Assembly: GCA_020849535.1 (NCBI GenBank)
Contig: JADLGB010000201.1
Location: 1-48,817 of the forward strand
Reading direction: 5' to 3'
Length of the DNA: 48,817 bases
Origin: Candidatus Hydrogenedentota bacterium
GTDB taxonomy: Bacteria > Hydrogenedentota > Hydrogenedentia > Hydrogenedentales > SLHB01
Positions 32,154 to 40,449 of this stretch are shown one piece after another (within the stretch, counting starts at the first letter, position 1; every line of letters begins with the position of its first letter). A program made the translations under genes and the position numbers. The notes under the pieces are model-generated. The model saw only the letters and a list, made by a program, of their open reading frames with translations, did not search any database and was not told the origin of the DNA.

Positions 32154-33347
32154 TCACAGCGTACCGGCCTCATTGAAGAGACGGTTCTGAATTGCGGTAA
32201 TTGCTTCCACGCGTTTTCTGACGCGCCTTTGCAGAAGGTCTGCTGCATCCCCGTTCGTGAAAACCATCACCCCCGTGCTGGTCTCCGGGTCGAACCAAGC
32301 CATCGTGAGCACCCCCTGTTCCCCTCCGCCGTGACCGTTCAGTGGCGCGGGGTCTCCCTCCGTGAGGCGGATCCAGCCAAGACACTGTTCGGCCGTCTCT
32401 TCGGCAAGTTGGGCGGTCAGCATGAGTGCGACGGTATCTTCTTCAAGAATGCGAGTTCCCTCGAGTTCCCCGCCGCGCATGATCGCCTGGTAGAATCGCG
32501 CGAACTGCGTGACGCTCGTGCGGATCTGCCCCGATGGATAGTCTGGATACCCGTATTGGCCGTAGGGTGTGTAGCGGGCTTGTCCCAGTAGGCTGACGTC
32601 GCGATAGGGCATCGCAATGTGGTCCGCCGTGAGATCCCGGAGAAGCCAACTCGTCTCATCCAACGCCAAAGGCTCGAATATCCTTTCGTTGCAGTACGCG
32701 TCGAAGGGTTGCTTCGCGACCTCCTCGACCAAGAGGCCCAGCAGCGCGAATCCGAGATTCGAATACTGGAACTCTTCGCCCGGAGCGCTGGACGTGAAGT
32801 TCCGTTTTGAATCGTACCATTGCCCCTCCGGCGTGAAGAACCCCTCTATCAACTCTGAAAGGCCGATTGGGGAGTCGGCGCCATATTCGTAGAGCTTGTT
32901 GTAGACCCGCGAATTGTCGCGAAGTCCCGAGGTGTGGGTGAGCACCATGCGCGACGTGATCGGGGTGTCCGGAAACTGGGGATGCCGAATGGCGAACGGC
33001 AGGTAGTCTCCGATATCTGCGTCGAGGTCCAGGGATCCCGCTTCCACCAATTGCATTACCGCCGTGCCAGTTACGGTTTTGGATATGGAAGCCAGTTGAA
33101 AAAGGGTCTCCGGAGTGACGGGAACTTCCTCCTCGATATTGGCCCATCCGTAACCCTTCGCCCACACGATCTCCGACTCGGTGAACACGACTGCTGCCAG
33201 CCCGGGAATGTGCGACTCCTGCATCAGGTACTCAATGTATGCGTCCAGGTCTTCGGGCGGCGTCTGCGGGCATCCGCACACGAGCGGACCCATCACGACA
33301 AGCACGAGTGCAAAAGACAGTGGGCGGGTCACATCAGTGGATTTCAT
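32154..33347 (-). CDS. Beta-lactamase-fold serine hydrolase lipoprotein (class C / esterase EstB-like)
   Basis: Penicillin-binding-protein-like serine hydrolase, probably an esterase or peptidase. The 397-residue protein has a signal with a possible lipobox (PLVCGC, Cys26). FQLASISKTVTGTAVMQ carries the SxxK motif (87-90). EFQYSNLGFALLGLLVEE gives the YxN motif, and GHGGGEQGVLTMAWFD the third HGG box. ATG at 33347 has GGGGAAG ahead. Single gene by spacing; its upstream region holds repeat R2. Beta-lactam resistance is not implied; this family is very broad. Confidence 0.9.
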   Translation of the reverse strand: MKSTDVTRPLSFALVLVVMGPLVCGCPQTPPEDLDAYIEYLMQESHIPGLAAVVFTESEIVWAKGYGWANIEEEVPVTPETLFQLASISKTVTGTAVMQLVEAGSLDLDADIGDYLPFAIRHPQFPDTPITSRMVLTHTSGLRDNSRVYNKLYEYGADSPIGLSELIEGFFTPEGQWYDSKRNFTSSAPGEEFQYSNLGFALLGLLVEEVAKQPFDAYCNERIFEPLALDETSWLLRDLTADHIAMPYRDVSLLGQARYTPYGQYGYPDYPSGQIRTSVTQFARFYQAIMRGGELEGTRILEEDTVALMLTAQLAEETAEQCLGWIRLTEGDPAPLNGHGGGEQGVLTMAWFDPETSTGVMVFTNGDAADLLQRRVRKRVEAITAIQNRLFNEAGTL

Positions 33348-33568
33348 CACTTCCCCCTCTCTCCGCGTACCAAACACTGACCACCGTATCCATAGCGGCG
33401 CAAAACCAGCCAGATACCCCAAGCATAGGACGCTCACACTCAAATCGCAATGCTTGGTGACGAGCTGGATACGAGTCGCCTGCGGAGGCCATTTTCACTT
33501 GGGCAGACACAGCGCGGCGTAGGGGCAATCAAACGGAAACGTCTTTCCTGATGGCCCAGAGCTATGAA

Positions 33569-33720
33569 GACACAGGCGAGGGCGCCTGTGCCACACGTCC
33601 ATCTCCACTTCTTCAGTTGTTTGGGACTCCTGAGTACTCCGGGCAATTCGTATCCAGAAGAAAGGATGAACGGGCCAAGGCATGGCAAGCGCGTGTGGCA
33701 CAGGCGTCCTCGCCTGTGTT
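33569..33720 (+). repeat. Composite ~150-bp element with palindromic terminal inverted repeats, copy R2
   Basis: It starts GACACAGGCGAGGGCGCCTG (hairpin 33571-33590, loop AGGG) and ends with the reverse complement (hairpin 33699-33718, loop TCCT, two changes). The core keeps CTGAGT, CCAGAAGAA and GGCAAGCGCGTG at places matching R3. It lies in the 475-base gap between the beta-lactamase-fold gene and pfp. No target duplication is evident. Confidence 0.85.
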
Positions 33721-33822
33721 CCGCATTCGGCTTTCTTCTGCGTTCCGCAAGGGCAGTTGAAAGTAGCCCAGGTTCGGGCCGTTCACCGAGGATTCAGCCG
33801 CACATGTTCGGGAATGCGCGCG

Positions 33823-35109
33823 TTACTTGCGCAATCCCTGCAACACGTAGGCCGGAAGCTTCTTGTCCGCGAATACCGGCTTAAACCGCGAGAACCGCTG
33901 GCGTCCGTTGATGACCGGCACACTTGCCCAGTCTTCACCGATGAGCGGCTTCGCGTAGTTCACGAACTCGTCGGTCACGTCCACCTTGCAGGCGGTCAGC
34001 CACTCCTGCGGGAAGGTCCGCTCCGAATTCGCAACCTTCTCCAACGGCACTTTGTCATACCGCACGTTGTAGATCGGACCCGGCTCGCGCAGGATCGTCG
34101 CCATCCAGCCATTGCCGTCGTCCTTTGCGATGAGCACCGCCTTTTGACCCACCTTGTACGCTTCATCCAGATCCACAACGGAGGCATACAAGCACGTGTC
34201 GCGCTGGTCCGTTCCCGAAACCTGGCCCCGCGCCGCACCGGGTACCGGCAGACCACGGCTATTCAGCATGGTCACGACCTGCTGGGCAACAGTCGTCTTG
34301 GACGCACTGAACTGCGTGTGGCCGAAGCCATCCTTGGTCGCGCCGATGTCGCCGACATCGAAGCCCTCGCTCACAACTACAATGCAACGGCCATCCTTCT
34401 TGAGCTGATCGTTGACCTTGTCGCACATCTCTTCCGCGGTCACGCCGGACTCCGCCATGTAGATCTGCAGCGGCATTTCTCGCTTGGGGTCCGCGAGCCG
34501 CGCCGCGGCTGGAATGTATCCGATCTTACGGCCCATGGCCTGCAACACCAGCACCGGGTCGGCGGGCGAGGATCCGGCGTTTTCTTCATTCGCGTTTTGG
34601 ACAATCCCCATCCAGTACCGCGCCACGCTGCCGTACCCCGGCGTGTGGTCGATCAACTTGAACGCGGAATCGCCGACGTCGTTATCGATGGTCTTGGGCA
34701 CGCCGACCGCCACGAGGTCAAGCCCGTGCTCGTGAGCGATCACGCTCACTTTGTGCGCCGTGTCCATACTGTCATTGCCGCCGTTGTAGAAGAAGTAGCC
34801 AATATCGTGCGCTTTCATCACTTCGATAACGCGCTCGAAATCTTCGTTCTGATTCTTCTTCAGCTTGTAGCGGCAGGTGCCAATCGAACCCGCGGCGGGG
34901 GTATAGCGCAGCAGCGCGACTTCCTCTTCATCCTGCGCGGACAGATCGAGCAGCTCTTCCTTCAGCACGCCTTCAATGCCGTGCCAACCCGCATAGATCT
35001 TCCCAAATGTTTCCGGGAACATCTTGCACGTTTCGATCACGCCCCGAAGCGAACTGTTGATAACGGGGCTGGGGCCCCCTGACTGCGCTACAATGACGTT
35101 CTTAGGCAT
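33823..35109 (-). CDS. pfp: Phosphofructokinase, pyrophosphate-dependent type
   Basis: Phosphorylates fructose 6-phosphate, probably with PPi, reversibly. The 428 residues are the longer PFK form. The PKTIDND block (138-144) has Lys139 where ATP enzymes have Gly, a mark of PPi use. The first metal motif is GGNDS (110-114), where classical PPi enzymes have GGDDS; the Asn is worth testing, though I recall GGNDS in a PFK subfamily. PGYGSVARYWMG and MGRKIGYIPAAARLA are typical. ATG at 35109 has GGAGGGAG ahead. It follows the LarA-like gene by 66 bases. Confidence 0.9.
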   Translation of the reverse strand: MPKNVIVAQSGGPSPVINSSLRGVIETCKMFPETFGKIYAGWHGIEGVLKEELLDLSAQDEEEVALLRYTPAAGSIGTCRYKLKKNQNEDFERVIEVMKAHDIGYFFYNGGNDSMDTAHKVSVIAHEHGLDLVAVGVPKTIDNDVGDSAFKLIDHTPGYGSVARYWMGIVQNANEENAGSSPADPVLVLQAMGRKIGYIPAAARLADPKREMPLQIYMAESGVTAEEMCDKVNDQLKKDGRCIVVVSEGFDVGDIGATKDGFGHTQFSASKTTVAQQVVTMLNSRGLPVPGAARGQVSGTDQRDTCLYASVVDLDEAYKVGQKAVLIAKDDGNGWMATILREPGPIYNVRYDKVPLEKVANSERTFPQEWLTACKVDVTDEFVNYAKPLIGEDWASVPVINGRQRFSRFKPVFADKKLPAYVLQGLRK

Positions 35110-35175
35110 TACAACTCTCCCTCCAATTCGACATGCTCCGCGGCCGAGACGCCGGCTCTCTTCTCCAACCCCCAC

Positions 35176-36459
35176 TCACGCCGTGTGCAGTGGCCGCTTG
35201 GGCTCTGGATTCCCCTCGTTCAGACGGTAGAGGACCTCGCCCGCGCGTTCCACCAGCAGCAGTCCCTCGTCCTCACGATTGCGCCATTGCTCCGGATCGA
35301 TCGACGCGGGGTCCCGGTACCCGAGGTTGATGGCCTTGCACTCCTCTTCCGGGATCGACGTGGCCAGCGTTACCTGGACCCGGCACTTTTCCACGCCATC
35401 CTCATACGTACCGATACCGCGCACGTGGGTCGAGTGGGCCAGGATACCTCCGGGGATGTCGCGGAACTGGTCCATTTGCGCGAGGAAGTAGTCGCGCGTG
35501 TGGTACCCGATACGTTTGATCAGTTTGCCATGCGTGACGCTGATTTCGTGGATATGCGGGCCGTAAATGATCAGCTCGCCGCCATCCGCCACTACGGGCT
35601 CGAGTTTGTACATGCACTTGCCGGCCACCCAGATCTCGTCGTACATCTCCGGCGCCATCGCCAACACGCTTTTGAACGGCCGGTCCATATAGCGGATATG
35701 CGTCCGCGCGCTGAGGTCCGCGGCCGCGGACCATGCCTCTTCCGGCGTGCCGTAATAGATGGCCTTGCAGTCCTTGCCCATCACATTCAGGCAGAAGCAC
35801 CGCTTCTCGACATGGATGAACGAGGCGGCGGTGTCCACCACCTTGCGGACCGGCGTGTACTTGGCCCCGTTGATCATCGGGTTAGTGATCAGCGCGCCTA
35901 ACCAGTGAAAGACATTCAGGATTTCTTCGCCCGCCACGCCGGGGAAGAAGTACTTGTTGCCTCCGCTGAACCCAACCACCTCGTGCGGAAACACCGGTCC
36001 CACCACGCACACGAGATCGTATTCCAACACGCGGCGATTGATGGTCACGTCGACGCGTTCGCGCAGCAGCCCGTCGGAGATTTCCGCCAGCATGTCCTCC
36101 GTCAATGTGCCGATACGGACCAGAGCGTTGCGGTTCTGCCACTCGTGGTTGAAGAGCCCGATGTCCCGGTACTTTCCCTCGCGCTCCTGCTGCGAGATGC
36201 CCACCAGCTTGTTGATGGCTTTCTGCGGCATGGGCGGGTGCGTGCCAAGCGCGATGAGGAAGTCCATCTTCGCCACGTGCCGGTGCAACGCCTCGTGCAA
36301 CGCCCGGAACATCGTGGGCATCGGCATGCTGCGCGTCGCATCGGGTATCACGAACAGCACCCGTTTGTTGGCGAAGTTCTCCCGGCTGAAGGCCTCCATC
36401 ACGAAAGCACGCAGACCCGCGTCGCTCAGCCATCCGTCTTCACTCACTCGCTGAATCAT
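35176..36459 (-). CDS. LarA-like nickel-pincer racemase/epimerase family protein (DUF2088)
   Basis: The LarA superfamily racemises or epimerises alpha-hydroxyacids with a nickel-pincer nucleotide. The 427 residues show FVIPDATRSMP (DxTR motif), LIALGTHPPMPQ with a proton-relay-type histidine, FPHEVVGFSGGNKYFFPGVA with the lysine expected to hold the pincer, and later HIHEISVTHG. I assign family from these motifs. larB, larC and larE, needed for the cofactor, are not seen in the window. ATG at 36459 has GAGGG ahead. It lies 22 bases after the VOC gene and before pfp, suggesting a hydroxyacid or sugar-acid substrate. Confidence 0.85.
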   Translation of the reverse strand: MIQRVSEDGWLSDAGLRAFVMEAFSRENFANKRVLFVIPDATRSMPMPTMFRALHEALHRHVAKMDFLIALGTHPPMPQKAINKLVGISQQEREGKYRDIGLFNHEWQNRNALVRIGTLTEDMLAEISDGLLRERVDVTINRRVLEYDLVCVVGPVFPHEVVGFSGGNKYFFPGVAGEEILNVFHWLGALITNPMINGAKYTPVRKVVDTAASFIHVEKRCFCLNVMGKDCKAIYYGTPEEAWSAAADLSARTHIRYMDRPFKSVLAMAPEMYDEIWVAGKCMYKLEPVVADGGELIIYGPHIHEISVTHGKLIKRIGYHTRDYFLAQMDQFRDIPGGILAHSTHVRGIGTYEDGVEKCRVQVTLATSIPEEECKAINLGYRDPASIDPEQWRNREDEGLLLVERAGEVLYRLNEGNPEPKRPLHTA

Positions 36460-36481
36460 AGTCCCTCGGCTTTCCGCCACG

Positions 36482-36850
36482 TCAACCCGCTTCGGGGTCC
36501 GGTTGATGCACGCCAAACACATTGCCTTCCGGGTCTCGGCAATACGCGTGATACCCCACGCCGGAGATCACGGTCTTGGGGCTCAGCACGGCACCGCCGT
36601 TCCGCACGACCCGTTCGCAACAGACATCGAGCGAGTCCACTTCGATCGTGTTCACCGTGCGCGGCATGCCTTCCCGGCTCTGCACGATTCCACCATCGAT
36701 GCCTGGGTCGCCATCGGGACCGGTGCACACCAGCCAGTAATCTTCTGGCGCATCCCACTTGTAGATGTCCCACTGGAAAACATTCGCATAGAATCGCGCC
36801 GCGCGTTCCGGGTCATCGGCGCTGAACTCAAAATGAGTGACCCGTGCCAT
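36482..36850 (-). CDS. VOC-family (glyoxalase/dioxygenase-fold) protein
   Basis: The 122-residue single-unit vicinal-oxygen-chelate protein opens VTHFEFSADDPERAARFYANVF, continues with GIDGGIVQSREGMPRTVNTIEV, and ends GYHAYCRDPEGNVFGVHQPD. The histidine near the start and the C-terminal acidic/glutamine region are the typical metal-site positions. Function cannot be told apart within the superfamily; lactoylglutathione lyase-like or an epimerase are possible. ATG at 36850 has GGAGAG ahead. Followed after 22 bases by the LarA-like gene. Confidence 0.85.
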   Translation of the reverse strand: MARVTHFEFSADDPERAARFYANVFQWDIYKWDAPEDYWLVCTGPDGDPGIDGGIVQSREGMPRTVNTIEVDSLDVCCERVVRNGGAVLSPKTVISGVGYHAYCRDPEGNVFGVHQPDPEAG

Positions 36851-36970
36851 CTCTCTCCGTTCCACTCGCATTCGAGATCAGAGTCTGCATCGCAATTCGA
36901 GCTCTATCCTCGGTCTTCGAATCGGTGTGGTTTCGTGCAATCCGCGTTACGTGCCCGTGAATCCGAATGG

Positions 36971-37120
36971 GACACAGGCGAGGGCGCCTGTGCCACACGA
37001 CTAACTCGAATCCTTAGTATCTGGCCACTCTGAGTCTTCGTGCAAACCAGCAGCCAGAAGAAGGCAAAGACTTCTCAGGCCGGGCAAGCGCGTGTGGCAC
37101 AGGCGCCCTCGCCTGTGTCC
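36971..37120 (+). repeat. Composite ~150-bp element with palindromic terminal inverted repeats, copy R3
   Basis: Both termini are perfect: the first 29 bases starting GACACAGGCGAGGGCGCCTG are exactly mirrored at the end. The match even extends outward (AATGG at 36966-36970, CCATT at 37121-37125). Each terminus holds its own 8-4-8 hairpin (36973-36992 and 37098-37117). The core shares CCAGAAGAA and GGGCAAGCG with R2. It fills the gap between pdxB and the VOC gene. Confidence 0.9.
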
Positions 37121-37173
37121 CATTTGGGCCGATCTGCGCCATCTCCCTGTTTCCTCGGTTGCGCGCGGACAAC

Positions 37174-38319
37174 TCAGCCCACTCGGAAGCCCAAGCCTGC
37201 AAGACACCGCGCCATGGCCTCGTTCTTAGGCGTAATCCGCACGAGCGTATTGTGAAACTCGCGCCGGCGCGGATACTCCTTGCGGAGCCGGTCGAAATAG
37301 GGGCCGCGCTCTTCAGGTGCTTTGACTATTATATCGCGCAGCGCCTTGTCGTCGCGACGAACATCGTACACGGCGCTCACCAGGCGCAACAGTTCGCGTT
37401 GCAGGTCTTCCGCCGCTCCGTCGGCGTCAATCTCCGGACACTCCGGCGCGGGTAACAAGGGAGACGGGTCCCACGCGGGGGCCTGCCCCAAATGCCTGCA
37501 CGCGGCCTCGTAAATCTGCCGTGTGCCATTCACTTTGCCGTCGAACGAATAGCCCGCAATGTGCGGCGTCCCCAGCGCGAGATTCGCAAACAGCTCAAGA
37601 TCGATGTTGGGTTCCCCCTCCCATACATCCAATACGCTCGCGCCCACCTTGCCGGATTCCAGTGCCGCGCGCAATGCCTTTCCATCCACCACGGACCCGC
37701 GCGACGTATTGATGATGATCGTGCCTGTTCTGACGCGGTCGAGGAAGGATTCATTCAGGAGGTGGTAGGTCGCGTCCGGTTCGGTCTTGGTCAGGGGCAC
37801 GTGCACCGTAATGATCTGGCAATCGAAGATCTCGTCGAGCGGTCGGTACTTGGCGTCTCCCGTCTCGCGTTGCAGCGGCGGGTCATTGAGGACGCATCCC
37901 ATGCCAAAGGCCAAAGCTCGCCGTTCGACACGCTTGCCCACGTTACCGTGACCGATGATCCCGAGTTTGCGGTCGCTGAGTTGGAAACCGCGCGTGGTGG
38001 CGAGCACCAGCAATGCCGCCGTCAGGTAGTCGGCCACGCTGTTTGCGTTGCATCCGGGCGCGCTCGAAAACCCAATCCCGCGCTCAGCAAGGTAGGCCTT
38101 GTCCACGTGGTCCTCGCCGATGGTCGCCGTGCCCACAAAGCGCACGCGCGACTGCTCCAGCAGCTCGCGATTCACCTTCGTGATGGAGCGCACCATGAGC
38201 AGGTCGGCGTCGCGAAGCAAGGCGGCGTCCATCTTGCGCCCGTGCGCGGTGACGACCTCGCCTAGCAGGCCAAAAGCCTCGCGGGCGTAGGGGATATTTT
38301 CGTCGGCGACAATCTTCAT
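37174..38319 (-). CDS. pdxB: 4-phosphoerythronate dehydrogenase PdxB
   Basis: Second step of the DXP-dependent pyridoxal phosphate pathway: 4-phosphoerythronate to 2-oxo-3-hydroxy-4-phosphobutanoate. The 381-residue protein opens MKIVADENIPYAREAFGLLGEV, the classic PdxB start. VRFVGTATIGEDHVDKAYL, KLGIIGHGNVGKRVERRA, NTSRGSVVDG, LGTPHIAGYSFDGKVNGT and a C-terminal dimerisation extension are all as in PdxB. The extension separates it from general hydroxyacid dehydrogenases. It lies 69 bases after the HAD gene. Confidence 0.93.
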   Translation of the reverse strand: MKIVADENIPYAREAFGLLGEVVTAHGRKMDAALLRDADLLMVRSITKVNRELLEQSRVRFVGTATIGEDHVDKAYLAERGIGFSSAPGCNANSVADYLTAALLVLATTRGFQLSDRKLGIIGHGNVGKRVERRALAFGMGCVLNDPPLQRETGDAKYRPLDEIFDCQIITVHVPLTKTEPDATYHLLNESFLDRVRTGTIIINTSRGSVVDGKALRAALESGKVGASVLDVWEGEPNIDLELFANLALGTPHIAGYSFDGKVNGTRQIYEAACRHLGQAPAWDPSPLLPAPECPEIDADGAAEDLQRELLRLVSAVYDVRRDDKALRDIIVKAPEERGPYFDRLRKEYPRRREFHNTLVRITPKNEAMARCLAGLGFRVG

Positions 38320-38388
38320 GAAGACCCTGCGCGCGTGGCCCCATACGTGCGGGCCTTCCGCGTTTCGTGTGACGTGTTGAGCTGCGGC

Positions 38389-39279
38389 CTACTTCTTCCA
38401 GGGCGGCGTGTCGGGAAGGTACGAGTCGAACTCCTTGATCAGGGCTTCCTCATACGCGCCCGCGTACGTGCCGTTGAAGAACTTGTCCAGCGCCTCATCG
38501 TGCAGACGCTTCCAGGAGGTCTCCTCCTCGCCCGGATTGATGGGATAGAACAATGCCCCGTTCGTGCGCGCGGCCTTCATGTCCCCGGGCGCGTCGCCAA
38601 TCATCAGCATCTTGCTCTTCTCGTAACGCCCCTCGGTCGCGTAGGCGATGTGCTGCCCCTTCGTGCCCATCTCCTGTCCCGCGATCGCGAACACGAAATG
38701 CCCGATGCCCTGCTCTTCCCACTCGCGCACCAGCGCCTCGGTGGGCGTCTGCGAACAGACCAGCATGTCGGCCCGTTCCCTGGCCTTCTCGAGCGATTCG
38801 CGCACATGCGGGAACGGCGGCAAGCCTTCCTTCACAATATCGGCCACGGTCACATTCACGGCCTTGCTCCACGCCAACGTGCGATGCATATCCGCTTCAT
38901 TATGCGCCTTGCAGTACGCGTCCAGCGCGGGGTTGCCCAGCTTCGATTCCGTCTCGATCCACTTGCGCAGGTTCGGCACGTCCGGCGCCTTCCAACCGCG
39001 CTCCCGGACCTTTTCCCACTCGCTCAGCAAGTCAAAGGTCATGGTCAATGCGGGAAAACGGTTGATGCCGCGCCATTTGGAGTACAGGTTGACAAACTCC
39101 GCCGCGGCCCTCGCGAATTTTGATATCGGCTGGAGGTCCCAGTACTTGATGATGTTCGGGATGAAACACTCCTTATGCTTCACTTCCATCGTGTCAAACG
39201 CGCAGCCGTCGGAGTCGATGCCGATGAAAAACTCATGGGTCGGCTTGTGATTCTTCAAGGGGGCCACTGGATCGCTCAT
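38389..39279 (-). CDS. HAD-superfamily hydrolase
   Basis: Phosphatase-like enzyme of about 296 residues. Motif I FIGIDSDGCAFD (DxDG, nucleophile Asp) is near the N-terminus, motif II SQTPTE follows the large helical cap, and motif III/IV lies in KMLMIGDAPGDMKAARTNG. The cap is long (about 120 residues), unlike small phosphoglycolate phosphatases. The ATG at 39279 is chosen; an in-frame GTG at 39300 is possible and neither has a strong ribosome-binding site. It follows the SDR gene closely; together they could act on one sugar-acid phosphate. Substrate unknown. Confidence 0.85.
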   Translation of the reverse strand: MSDPVAPLKNHKPTHEFFIGIDSDGCAFDTMEVKHKECFIPNIIKYWDLQPISKFARAAAEFVNLYSKWRGINRFPALTMTFDLLSEWEKVRERGWKAPDVPNLRKWIETESKLGNPALDAYCKAHNEADMHRTLAWSKAVNVTVADIVKEGLPPFPHVRESLEKARERADMLVCSQTPTEALVREWEEQGIGHFVFAIAGQEMGTKGQHIAYATEGRYEKSKMLMIGDAPGDMKAARTNGALFYPINPGEEETSWKRLHDEALDKFFNGTYAGAYEEALIKEFDSYLPDTPPWKK

Positions 39280-39315
39280 GGTCTTGTTCACTCCACTCAC
39301 TGATGCTCTTCGCCG

Positions 39316-40149
39316 CTACACGCCCGAGAATGCTGAGAACCCACCGTCCACCGGCACGCAGATACCCGTCACAAAGCGGGACGCGTCGGACGCCAGCCAC
39401 AGGGCCGCTCCGATCAGGTCCTCGCCGACGCCGAAATCGCCCATCGGCGTATGACCGATAATCGTCTTGCCCCGGTCCGTCAGTTCCCCGGTGCGGTCAT
39501 TTGTCAGCAGGAACTGGTTCTGCGCCGTGAGGAAGAAGCCCGGCGCGATCGCGTTCACGCGAATCTTCTTGCCCAACTCCTTCGCGAAGTATACGGCCAG
39601 CCATTCCGTAAAATTGTTCACCGCCGCCTTGGCCGCGCTGTACCCCACGATCCGCGTCAACGGCCGGATTGCGCTCATCGAAGAGATGTTGATGATGGAA
39701 CCGCCATTCGGGTTGTCGAGCATGCCCTTTCCGAACACCTGGCACGGCTTCACCACTGACGACATGAAGTTCAGTTCCATCACCTGGCGCAACGCGTCCA
39801 GCGGCAGGTCGAAAAACGATTGCTCCGGCGAGGTCGTCGCGTCCTTCAGATTGCCGCCCACGCAATTCACGAGAATATCCACCTTCCCGAATTCGCGGTA
39901 GATCTCCTCGCAGAGGGCCTCGGTCGCCTTCTCATCCGCCACGTCCAACTCGTACCCTTTGGCATGGCCGCAAGCCTCCGCAAGCTGCGAGGCCACATAC
40001 TCCGCCTTGTCCAGGGTCACATTCGTCACCGCGCACTGCGCCCCGGCCTGGGCCAGCCCGCACGCGATGGAACTACCCAGGGCGCCGCCCCCTCCTGCGA
40101 TGACGGCCACCTTACCGGTCAAATCGTAGATCTTGGTACCGTCAGACAA
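39316..40149 (-). CDS. SDR-family oxidoreductase (mannonate/gluconate-type), TTG start
   Basis: Classical short-chain dehydrogenase of 277 residues: VAVIAGGGGALGSSIACGLA (dinucleotide fold), NCVGGN, INISSMSAIRP (catalytic Ser region), YSAAKAAVNNF (YxxxK) and VNAIAPGFFLT. Family resemblance is to D-mannonate oxidoreductase and gluconate 5-dehydrogenase, which fits the neighbours. The start is TTG at 40149, with AAAGGAG six bases ahead. The frame is open to an ATG at 40239, but that one has no ribosome-binding site and the extra 30 residues do not fit the family. Followed by the HAD gene. Confidence 0.9.
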   Translation of the reverse strand: MSDGTKIYDLTGKVAVIAGGGGALGSSIACGLAQAGAQCAVTNVTLDKAEYVASQLAEACGHAKGYELDVADEKATEALCEEIYREFGKVDILVNCVGGNLKDATTSPEQSFFDLPLDALRQVMELNFMSSVVKPCQVFGKGMLDNPNGGSIINISSMSAIRPLTRIVGYSAAKAAVNNFTEWLAVYFAKELGKKIRVNAIAPGFFLTAQNQFLLTNDRTGELTDRGKTIIGHTPMGDFGVGEDLIGAALWLASDASRFVTGICVPVDGGFSAFSGV

Positions 40150-40449
40150 GGGGTTCTCCTTTCTAATCCTGCATAGTGTGGCTGGATTGGTTGCAGATGT
40201 GGCAGGGATATACTGCGTGTTTCCCCCTGTTCCACACAATCCACGACCCTACCATATAGCACCGCCTGTTTCAAGAATCCGTGGGAATATTGGCGCGCCG
40301 CGCCTGCGCAAAGTGGCGGTGGTGCTGTGGTTGGCGTCGCTCACTTGTGCGTGAACTTCCGGGTGTCGCCTTGGTATGGTATGATACATTCAAGTGCTGG
40401 GTGGGGCAGGACCGTGAAGTTTTTGGGAATGGGGCCTCTGGGGATTGCG

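Noticed and set aside
32154..33347. Antibiotic-resistance beta-lactamase
   Set aside because: The SxxK, YxN and HGG motifs fit the broad esterase/peptidase branch. There is no evidence of class C resistance-enzyme features beyond the fold.
33569..33720. Short frames reading repeatedly as TQARAPVPH or similar across the repeats
   Set aside because: The peptides are a by-product of the repeat sequence in different frames and are not conserved as proteins.
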